Source: Tamilnaduibacter salinus
Lineage (GTDB): Bacteria; Pseudomonadota; Gammaproteobacteria; Pseudomonadales; Oleiphilaceae
DNA length: 64,000 nt
Direction of reading: 5' to 3'
Assembly: GCF_003096655.1 (NCBI RefSeq)
Contig: NZ_QEKQ01000007.1
Coordinates: 1-64,000 of the forward strand
A program made the position numbers and the translations under genes. Below the pieces are notes generated by a model. That model had not been told where the DNA came from and made no database searches. It saw only the letters and a list, made by a program, of their open reading frames with translations. This document shows positions 24,980 through 31,637 of the stretch, in pieces; position 1 is the stretch's first letter; each line of letters opens with the position of its first letter.

Positions 24980-26650
24980 TTACTCCCAGATGATCGCCTC
25001 ACCGGCGCGGTACCAGTCGTCGACCCTGTCAGCGTAGGCGTCTTCCACGACGTTCCGTTTGAGCTTCAGGGTCGGGGTGAGGAAATCGTTCTCCATGGTC
25101 CATTCTCCGTCCACGACGGCGATGAATTTGAGCTTTTCATGAGGGTCCACGGATTGGTTGATCTGGGCCATCAGCTCAGTGAAGCTCTTTTCCAGCTCCT
25201 CACGGAACTCGGGGTCTGAGGACTTGCTCAGCGCCTCCTCCGAGAGCATCACCAACGCGTGCGGCTGCGTCTGGTTGGCACCGGAGACGCACACCATCTC
25301 CACGTCGGGATGGCTCATCAACTGATTCTCGATGGGCGCCGGGGCAATATACTTGCCCTTGCTGGTCTTGAAGATCTCCTTGATCCGCCCGGTAATCTTC
25401 AGGCGCCCCAGTTCATCCAGTTGGCCCTTGTCGCCCGTGCGGAGGTAACCATCCTCGGTGAAGGTCTGCCGGGTTTTCTCCTCGTCCCGGTAGTAGCCCA
25501 TCATGGTCGCTGGGCTTTTGACCAGCACCTCACCCTCTTCGCTGATCTTCACGTCCACGCCCGGCAGGGGCTCGCCGACATACCCCGTGCGAGCCCGGCC
25601 CGGCCGGGTCGTGTGGGAGTAGGCAAAGTTCTCGGACATGCCGTACCCCTCAAGCAGCTCCAGCCCCAGGTTGCGGTACCACTCGAGGATGTCATGGGAC
25701 AGCGGCGCCGACCCACTGCCAGCGAATTTGACGTGTTGAAGACCGAGGTTGGTCAGCACCTTCTTCTTGATGATCCGGTTCAATACCGGAATGCGCAGCA
25801 GCCGATCGAGCTTCTTCTGGGGCATCTTCTCGAAGACCCCGTGCTGGAACTTGGTCCAGATGCGTGGAACGGCAAGGAACAGGGTCGGCTCCGCCCGGCG
25901 CAGGTCTTCCACGAATGTATCCAGCGACTCGGCAAAGTACACGCGGAACCCTCGTTTCATGGAACCGAGTTCCACCAGGTAACGCTCGAATACGTGTGAC
26001 AACGGCAGATAGGACAGCATCCGTTCGTTCGCCGTGACTTCCAACAGCGATGTCCCACCCTCCGCGGCAATAGCCAGGCTCTTGAAGTCCAGCATGACCC
26101 CCTTGGGCCGGCCGGTGCTTCCGGAGGTGTAGACAATGGTCGCCAGCTCATCCGGATCACGCTGAACGTTCTCTTTCAGCGGCGGGTACTTGGCGACAAG
26201 GTCGTCCCAGGTGGGAAAGTCCGTTTTCGGACTCAGCGGAAAAGAGATGCAGTGGATGGCATCGGGAACACCACTTTTCATACCATCCCAGTCGTCCAGC
26301 TTGCCGACAAACAGGGCTTCACAGCCACTGTGTTCGAGAATGTACTGCACGGTATCCGCATTCAGCGTCGGGTACAGGGGCACGGAAATGTGTCCGGCCA
26401 TCCAGATCGCCCAGTCAGCCATAATCCAGTGAGCGCAGTTCTTAGAGACAATCCCGATCCGGCTCTTTTCCGGCAGGTTGAGCGACTTGAGATAGGAAGC
26501 CATTCGCCGCGCTTCGCCGACGGCACGGCGCCAGGTGTAGTCCACGGTCTTGCCGCCACCAACCGGCTGGGTCATGTAGATCGACTCGGCGCGGGCGGTT
26601 TCCCAATGATAAATCATCTCCAGGGGAAGCGCTGTCTGTGCTGTCTCCAT
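24980..26650 (-). CDS. Long-chain acyl-CoA synthetase (AMP-forming)
   Basis: A 556-aa adenylate-forming ligase that activates fatty acids to acyl-CoA. The P-loop-like motif is TIVYTSGSTGRPKGVM (about residues 171-186). Further motifs are LEGYGMSENFAYSHTTRPG, GEVLVKSPATMMGYY, YLRTGDKGQLDELGRLKITG and RIKEIFKTSKGKYIAP with the C-domain hinge. The pattern resembles the FadD15/ACSBG-like long-chain group more than E. coli FadD. Substrate chain length is inferred. Start supported by AAGGAAAAGAA. It is a single gene with a downstream thioesterase. Confidence 0.9.
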   Translation of the reverse strand: METAQTALPLEMIYHWETARAESIYMTQPVGGGKTVDYTWRRAVGEARRMASYLKSLNLPEKSRIGIVSKNCAHWIMADWAIWMAGHISVPLYPTLNADTVQYILEHSGCEALFVGKLDDWDGMKSGVPDAIHCISFPLSPKTDFPTWDDLVAKYPPLKENVQRDPDELATIVYTSGSTGRPKGVMLDFKSLAIAAEGGTSLLEVTANERMLSYLPLSHVFERYLVELGSMKRGFRVYFAESLDTFVEDLRRAEPTLFLAVPRIWTKFQHGVFEKMPQKKLDRLLRIPVLNRIIKKKVLTNLGLQHVKFAGSGSAPLSHDILEWYRNLGLELLEGYGMSENFAYSHTTRPGRARTGYVGEPLPGVDVKISEEGEVLVKSPATMMGYYRDEEKTRQTFTEDGYLRTGDKGQLDELGRLKITGRIKEIFKTSKGKYIAPAPIENQLMSHPDVEMVCVSGANQTQPHALVMLSEEALSKSSDPEFREELEKSFTELMAQINQSVDPHEKLKFIAVVDGEWTMENDFLTPTLKLKRNVVEDAYADRVDDWYRAGEAIIWE

Positions 26651-26937
26651 TTCTTTTCCTTACCCGGTTGTGGTTGTTATGGAAAAGACCCTATGCCAAC
26701 TCTGTCACCAGCGTCAAAGCGGCCTCGCGAGCCGGAGGCCGATCTCAGTGAAATGGCCGACGGATGACGGCATGCCACAGCACTGTCATTGGTCTGTCGC
26801 ATGTCAGTGGACGGGTCATGGTGACTCTCCGTTATACTGCATTAACTGCCGGATTTCACGGGATCCCAACCCGTTCACGGCAATTGCGCCCAAAAAGAGC
26901 GAATAATGGCATGGGTCTGAAAGACAGGAAGCAAGCG
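26651..26937. other. Intergenic region between the ligase and zinc-ribbon genes
   Basis: No convincing gene. A frame open from 26764 runs into the zinc-ribbon protein, but its first 58 residues look random. TATACT at 26833-26838 could be a -10 element for the rightward gene, although I see no matching -35. Confidence 0.35.
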
Positions 26938-27306
26938 ATGTACGTCTGTATCCACTGCCGCCAGGGGCTGATGGACCCGGTGGCACAACTGGACGAGGTC
27001 GGTCACCTGGATCGATATCAGTGCAGTTACTGCGGTCACCAGACCACAATCCCGCCGGTTGCCATTTCCGTTACTCAAGCGCTGTCATGCCTGGCCGGTG
27101 CCGGAATCGCCCTGTTTCTGCTGTTCCGCCATCTGGGCCAGGCGCTGCAGGCCTTCCAGCTTGGCAATGGCAACATGGTCACGGACCTGGGGCTCTCACT
27201 GCTCGCGACCATCCTCTTGGTCGGCTTTGTGGTGACCATCATCCAGGCCATCCAGAGCATGAAAACCCAGCTTCAGTACCGGCATGTTCCCCCGCGATCC
27301 GGGTAA
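26938..27306 (+). CDS. Small zinc-ribbon membrane protein of unknown function
   Basis: A 122-aa product. Residues 1-40 form a rubredoxin-like zinc knuckle (MYVCIHCRQG, CxxC at 4-7; YQCSYCGHQ, CxxC at 29-32). Two predicted membrane helices follow at about 46-66 and 82-103, then a short charged tail. I recognise no named family. The start at 26938 is set by AGGA 8 nt upstream and by the zinc ribbon beginning immediately; 26911 is an alternative. It is monocistronic. Confidence 0.7.
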   Translation: MYVCIHCRQGLMDPVAQLDEVGHLDRYQCSYCGHQTTIPPVAISVTQALSCLAGAGIALFLLFRHLGQALQAFQLGNGNMVTDLGLSLLATILLVGFVVTIIQAIQSMKTQLQYRHVPPRSG

Positions 27307-27415
27307 CAGCGGCGACTGGTTTTTGTGCTAAAATCCGGCCCTTTCGTTTTTGGGCGGCCCCGGAACCTTGATCTGCTCCGGCGCCGATTGATCCAGCATG
27401 ATCCGGAGACACACC

Positions 27416-28384
27416 ATGTTCAGCCGTTTAGTCAAAACCATGCTAGCGACCCTGCTGCTGGCCACCGCCTCACTCGTGCAGGCGGAACCAAAAACCGTTG
27501 CCGTCACCCAGATCGTCGAGCACCCCGCTCTCGATGCGGTCTATCAAGGCGTCCGTGACGAGCTGACGGAAAACGCGGGCTACCGCATTGGTGAGTCCAT
27601 CAAGTTCATGCATGAAAGCGCCCAGGCGAATACCGCCACGGCGTCCCAGATCGCCCGCAAGTTTGTCGGTGCCAGTCCGGACGTGATTGTTGCCATTGCC
27701 ACGCCGTCGGCGCAGACAGTCGCCGCCGCTGCCCGCAAAACGCCAGTCGTTTTTTCCGCGGTCACCGACCCGGTCGGCGCCAAACTCGTCGACAGCATGG
27801 AGAAACCAGGCGCCAACATTACCGGCATCACCGATATGCTGCCGATTGATCGCCACCTGGACATGCTCCAGCGCGTGGTACCGGATGCCACCCGCATCGG
27901 GACCGTCTATAATCCCGGCGAAGCCAATGCCGTGGCCCTGGTGGATGAAATCGAAAAGCGTTTCAAAGAGCGGGACGTCGAGCTGGTGAAAGCCGCCGCC
28001 ACCAAGACGTCGGAAGTACTGGGCGCGGCCCGCTCACTGGTCGGCAAGGTGGATGCCATCTACATCACCACTGACAACACCGTGGTATCCGCTGCCGAAG
28101 CGGTGATGTCCGTCGGCGAACGTGCCGACATCCCGGTCTTCGCCGCGGATACCGCAACGGTCGAGCGCGGCGCCGTCGCCGCTCTGGGCTTCAACTACTA
28201 CGACATGGGTCGCCAGACCGGGCAGGTTGTCGACCGCATCCTGAAAGGGGAAGCACCCGCTTCCATTCCGGTTCGTGGCATCGACAAGCTGTCTCTCCAC
28301 GTCAACCCGGGAGCGGCGGAACGCATGGGCATCGCCCTGCCCCAATCCTTCGTTGATGACGCTGACAAGGTCATTTCCGAATAA
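27416..28384 (+). CDS. ABC transporter substrate-binding protein (ABC_sub_bind / TrpX-like)
   Basis: A 322-aa periplasmic binding protein of the family that includes streptococcal TrpX. The signal peptide is MFSRLVKTMLATLLLATASL, ending VQA. The mature part has VAVTQIVEHPALDAVYQGVR, IVAIATPSAQTVAAAARKTP (two-lobe hinge region) and TPVVFSAVTDPVGAKLV. The start at 27416 is supported by GGAGA 7 nt upstream; an ATG at 27398 is less likely. The substrate is unknown: the family is linked to tryptophan in streptococci, but that cannot be transferred safely. Confidence 0.85.
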   Translation: MFSRLVKTMLATLLLATASLVQAEPKTVAVTQIVEHPALDAVYQGVRDELTENAGYRIGESIKFMHESAQANTATASQIARKFVGASPDVIVAIATPSAQTVAAAARKTPVVFSAVTDPVGAKLVDSMEKPGANITGITDMLPIDRHLDMLQRVVPDATRIGTVYNPGEANAVALVDEIEKRFKERDVELVKAAATKTSEVLGAARSLVGKVDAIYITTDNTVVSAAEAVMSVGERADIPVFAADTATVERGAVAALGFNYYDMGRQTGQVVDRILKGEAPASIPVRGIDKLSLHVNPGAAERMGIALPQSFVDDADKVISE

Positions 28385-28411
28385 TCGCCCGACGATCAAC
28401 GCAGGATCTCC

Positions 28412-29308
28412 ATGCTCAGTGAAATCGCGCTTTACGGCGCCTTCGAGACGGGCCTGATTTACGGCATCGTCGCGTTTGGCGTCTATCTCTCATTCCGGGT
28501 GCTCCACTTCCCCGACCTGACCGTCGATGGCAGCTTCCCGCTCGGTGCGGCCGTGGCGGCCGTGATGATCATTGACGGCTTCAACCCCTGGCTGGCGACC
28601 GGTATGGCCCTGGTCGCCGGCATGGGCGCCGGTGCCGTGACGGCGCTGCTCAACGTCCGGCTCCACATCCTGAATCTGCTCGCGTCCATCCTGACGATGA
28701 TTGCCCTGTATTCCGTCAACCTGCGCATCATGGGCCGTCCCAATATTGCCCTGCTCTCCGAAGAGACGGTGCTGACGCCCTGGTATGAGCTGGATCTGGC
28801 ATTCCATCAGGTGCCGGTCGCGCTGTTCCTCCTCGTCTCTCTGGTCGGCCTGGTGATGCTCTGGCGGTTCATGCAGTCCGAGACCGGCCTAGCCATGCGG
28901 GCCACCGGCGCTAACCCACGAATGGCTCGCTCCCAGGGCATTGCCACCGGTTGGATGATTGTCCTTGGCATTGCCCTTTCCAACGGTCTTGTGGCCCTCG
29001 CGGGTGCTCTGTTTGCCCAGAGCCAGGGGGCCGCCGATGTCACGATGGGCGTTGGCGTGATTGTAATCGGGCTGGCGTCACTGATCGGCGGCGAGGCCGT
29101 GCTGACCCCCCGCAATGTCTTCCGCGCCCTGCTGGCCTGTCTTGTCGGCGCCATTCTCTACCGGCTCGCCATTGCCCTGGCTCTGAATGCGGATTTCGTG
29201 GGTCTCAAGACGCAGGACCTGAACCTGATTACCGCAGTTCTGGTGACGCTGGCGATTGTTCTCCCGAACGCCCGACACTCGGTCAAGTCATTCTTCTCGC
29301 GGAGCTGA
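28412..29308 (+). CDS. ABC transporter permease (branched-chain amino acid / ribose-type fold)
   Basis: A 298-aa permease with about eight to nine helices of the BPD_transp_2 family, as found with TrpX-like binding proteins. Features include YLSFRVLHFPDLTVDGSFPL near the N-terminus, LNVRLHILNLLASILTMIAL, and MGVGVIVIGLASLIGGEAVL near the coupling loop. It follows the binding-protein gene by 27 nt and precedes the ATPase by 4 nt, so the three make one importer. GCAGGATCTCC lies before the ATG. Confidence 0.88.
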   Translation: MLSEIALYGAFETGLIYGIVAFGVYLSFRVLHFPDLTVDGSFPLGAAVAAVMIIDGFNPWLATGMALVAGMGAGAVTALLNVRLHILNLLASILTMIALYSVNLRIMGRPNIALLSEETVLTPWYELDLAFHQVPVALFLLVSLVGLVMLWRFMQSETGLAMRATGANPRMARSQGIATGWMIVLGIALSNGLVALAGALFAQSQGAADVTMGVGVIVIGLASLIGGEAVLTPRNVFRALLACLVGAILYRLAIALALNADFVGLKTQDLNLITAVLVTLAIVLPNARHSVKSFFSRS

Positions 29309-29312
29309 TGCC

Positions 29313-30107
29313 ATGATTAGCGCAGACAACCTGCAACTGACTTTCGGCAAGGGAACACCGCTGGAGAATCCGGCTCTGCGTGGACTGAGTCTGAAAGTCG
29401 ACCCGGGCGAGTTCGTGACGGTGATCGGCAGCAATGGCGCCGGCAAGAGCACGCTACTCAATGCCCTCTCCGGCGAGGTCATGGTTGACTCGGGCCAGAT
29501 CATTGTGGACGACAAGGACGTCACCAAACTCCCCACACACCGTCGGGCGGACCGGGTGGCTCGGGTGTTTCAGGACCCATTGGCCGGCACCTGCGAGGAT
29601 CTGACCATTGAGGAGAACATGTCCCTGGCCATCAAGCGGGGCATGCGACGGGGGCTGGGCTCTGGCGTCAAGAACCGTTACCGGAAGCGCTTCCGGGATG
29701 CGCTGGCGGAGCTGAATCTGGGGCTGGAGAATCGTCTTGGCGACCGGATGGGGTTGCTGTCCGGAGGACAGCGTCAGGCGGTCAGCCTGCTGATGGCCAG
29801 TCTGAACCCCTCCAGCATTCTGCTTCTGGACGAACACACAGCCGCCCTCGATCCGCGCACGGCCCGCTTCGTCCTGAACCTGACATGCAACATTGTTGAG
29901 CGCCATCGCAAGACGGCCCTGATGGTCACGCACAGCATGAAGCAGGCACTGGACGTCGGCAGCCGGACGGTCATGCTGCACCAGGGTCAGGTGGTATTCG
30001 ATATCAGTGGCGAGGAACGTGAGGGGCTGGAGGTACCGGATCTGCTGTCGCTGTTCGAGAAGCAGCGGGGACTGGAGGTGACCGACGACAGCCTGCTGCT
30101 CGGCTGA
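29313..30107 (+). CDS. ABC transporter ATP-binding protein of the TrpX-like importer
   Basis: A 264-aa ATPase. Walker A is GSNGAGKST (residues 39-47), the signature is LLSGGQRQAVSLLMA, Walker B is ILLLDEHTAALDPRTA and the switch is MVTHSMKQAL. DEHTAALD, with His after Glu in place of the common Pro, is typical of the TrpZ-like subgroup. The start at 29313 is chosen because GGAG lies 8 nt upstream. It completes the three-gene operon. Confidence 0.9.
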   Translation: MISADNLQLTFGKGTPLENPALRGLSLKVDPGEFVTVIGSNGAGKSTLLNALSGEVMVDSGQIIVDDKDVTKLPTHRRADRVARVFQDPLAGTCEDLTIEENMSLAIKRGMRRGLGSGVKNRYRKRFRDALAELNLGLENRLGDRMGLLSGGQRQAVSLLMASLNPSSILLLDEHTAALDPRTARFVLNLTCNIVERHRKTALMVTHSMKQALDVGSRTVMLHQGQVVFDISGEEREGLEVPDLLSLFEKQRGLEVTDDSLLLG

Positions 30108-30125
30108 CGGTGCTTCTGGAAACAC

Positions 30126-30156
30126 AGGGGACGGCCCGTTGCCGGGCGCCCCCTGC
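30126..30156. terminator. Hairpin between convergent genes
   Basis: CAGGGG (30126-30131) pairs with CCCCTG (30151-30156), and GCCCG/CGGGC extend the stem inside after a small internal loop. It separates the ABC importer operon from the secreted-protein gene and could act in both directions. No T-runs on either side. Confidence 0.5.
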
Positions 30157-30169
30157 GACGGACGGGCAC

Positions 30170-31000
30170 TTACTGGTGTCCGTAAACACGCATGTTGGTG
30201 CCACTTACTGACAGGTTGTCCATGGCCAGTGACCCAATGGACGTGCCACCGATCAGGACGCCGCCCACACGGATATCCGCCTCGAACTGCGCCAAATCAA
30301 TCGCCAGACTACTATTACCGGTCGCGTTGTTGCCTTCATAGAGGTTCAGCTCCACCGGAGCGAAAACATCAAGGGGCTGCGGCGCGTCGAGGTCGTAGTC
30401 GGCACCGGTCACCACGACGTCCCGAACACCCAAGGCCAGGAACGGCGCATCAAAGTCCAAATCGTCGATGGCGATATCGGTCTGGATGTTCAGCGTGTCC
30501 GTTGCCGTGTCAACACGCAGGGTGCCGGAACCGATCAGGGCATCCATCTGGAAGTTGTCCATGATCGTCGTGGAGTCCGTGTTACCGGCGCCCTCGCCCT
30601 CGAGCACCCACTCCCCCGTGGCGACCCGCACATCCACCGCCCTAAGAAGACCTGCAGGCAGCAGATTGATAACGGCATCGCCGTCTGAAAGGACATCAAT
30701 GTCCATCCGGAAATCATCCAGTAAGTCAGTTGGCGTGGAACCCGCCAAGTCCAGATTCATCTCCGAGAAAAAGTCCGTCCGGTTGGCACCACCGACAAAG
30801 ACGTCGTTCACGGCGAGTGAGCCCTCGTCCGTATACCGAACTTCGTCGATGTTGATACGTGTCTGCAGCTCAATGGTCACGCCGGACTGGCCGGTCACGT
30901 TGCCCATCTGGCTGTCATCAAGTGGCTGGATTTCCGCCATCCCCAGGCCGGGTGCGAGACCGAGGCACAGCGCAACTGTGCTTGTTTTAAAACCTTTCAT
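30170..31000 (-). CDS. Secreted beta-rich protein (DUF6160 / FilA-like)
   Basis: A 276-aa exported protein with signal peptide MKGFKTSTVALCLGLAPGLG (cleaved near residue 22). The mature N-terminus IQPLDDSQMGNVTGQSGVTI is a motif shared by a group of surface-associated gammaproteobacterial proteins often labelled DUF6160 or FilA-like. The rest is strongly acidic and beta-rich, full of alternating Val, Asp and Leu (for example DTLNIQTDIAIDDLDFDAPF), with no Cys in the mature part. AGGGAAGCAATCAA precedes the ATG. TTGACT near 31160 may belong to its promoter. Function is unknown; a surface or outer-membrane location is inferred. Confidence 0.72.
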   Translation of the reverse strand: MKGFKTSTVALCLGLAPGLGMAEIQPLDDSQMGNVTGQSGVTIELQTRINIDEVRYTDEGSLAVNDVFVGGANRTDFFSEMNLDLAGSTPTDLLDDFRMDIDVLSDGDAVINLLPAGLLRAVDVRVATGEWVLEGEGAGNTDSTTIMDNFQMDALIGSGTLRVDTATDTLNIQTDIAIDDLDFDAPFLALGVRDVVVTGADYDLDAPQPLDVFAPVELNLYEGNNATGNSSLAIDLAQFEADIRVGGVLIGGTSIGSLAMDNLSVSGTNMRVYGHQ

Positions 31001-31381
31001 TTGATTGCTTCCCTGTTGCTTTTGTTGTCATCTGAACTTCCCGCAATCAATCACGAGAGACTGCATCAAAATCAAGGCCGTTTATTGTTGTTCTTGGCAA
31101 ATGCTGGGCATAATCACCCCGCATACTCTCACTTTAGCGACACATCCATCGAGTCAACGTGCTCGCGATCACAAAACCGGGTTACAGGATGCAAATGCGA
31201 CACAAACAACGCATCGCTCCGTTCTGCGACCCAATTGGTAACCGCGGAATCCGGTTATCAACTGAGCACTAGATCTAGTGCCATCGTTGCTGAAGGCCCA
31301 ACCACGCGGTTTCAACAACAGGCAACCCCCGACAGATTGATTTTTCCCAATCCGCGACCATCTCCGATAGTTTCCTCGCCC
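31001..31381. other. Intergenic region carrying a perfect palindrome
   Basis: No credible gene: a 136-codon frame at 31001-31411 lacks any family resemblance and a usable ribosome site. The stretch is less GC-rich than its surroundings. It contains inverted TAACCG/CGGTTA around 31240-31256 and a perfect 16-bp palindrome at 31266-31281. Confidence 0.4.
31266..31281. promoter_or_regulatory. Perfect 16-bp palindrome, possible operator
   Basis: GCACTAGATCTAGTGC is fully self-complementary, as expected of a site for a dimeric DNA-binding protein. It lies 265 nt upstream of the secreted-protein start and about 115 nt before the nrdJ promoter. The cognate protein is unknown. Confidence 0.35.
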
Positions 31382-31409
31382 TTCACAGACCACAATATGG
31401 TGTTATACT
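31382..31409 (+). promoter_or_regulatory. Promoter of nrdJab with an NrdR-like palindrome in the spacer
   Basis: TTCACA (31382-31387), a 16-nt spacer and TATACT (31404-31409) form a plausible sigma-70 promoter. The spacer holds CACAATATGGTG (31391-31402), a near-palindrome close to the CACTATATAGTG core of NrdR boxes, which control ribonucleotide reductase genes. A second partial match, CCAGATATAGTG (31548-31559), lies in the leader. Spacing between the two is unusual for NrdR. Confidence 0.45.
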
Positions 31410-31415
31410 AAATCA

Positions 31416-31637
31416 CCAATTGGCGGATATATTGGGTTTTCGAAAAGCGGGGTCGGTGCCTGGGAGCACCGGTTGTCAACCGCGTCCCCTCGGCCATGGC
31501 CGTCATTCGGGGAGTGAGCGGGTGGCAATGATCGAATTCCCGAACCACCAGATATAGTGTCCAGGCCGCTATAGCCGCCTGGACCCGACCTGCTGATCGG
31601 CAGACCTATAACGAGAACCGGACGTTTGAGGGCGGCA
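31416..31637 (+). ncRNA. Structured 5' leader of nrdJab (possible riboswitch)
   Basis: About 220 nt of untranslated sequence rich in paired segments. These are CGGTGC-loop-GCACCG (31454-31471), the palindrome CGGCCATGGCCG (31491-31502), TTCGGG pairing with a later TTCCCGAA, and GTCCAGGC-loop-GCCTGGAC (31559-31584). The downstream enzyme uses adenosylcobalamin, so a cobalamin riboswitch is a natural hypothesis. However, the conserved B12 box is not cleanly present: CCTGGACCCGACCTGCT would need an insertion. I therefore call only a structured leader. Confidence 0.4.

Noticed and set aside
26764-26937. N-terminal extension of the zinc-ribbon protein
   Set aside because: The 58 extra residues look random, and a good Shine-Dalgarno precedes the later ATG at 26938.
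31001-31411. 136-codon plus-strand ORF in the gap before nrdJ
   Set aside because: No ribosome site, no family resemblance, and it runs over the probable nrdJ promoter.
31416-31637. Definite cobalamin riboswitch call for the nrdJ leader
   Set aside because: The enzyme would fit, but the conserved B12 box and core could not be matched without insertions, so only a structured leader is reported.
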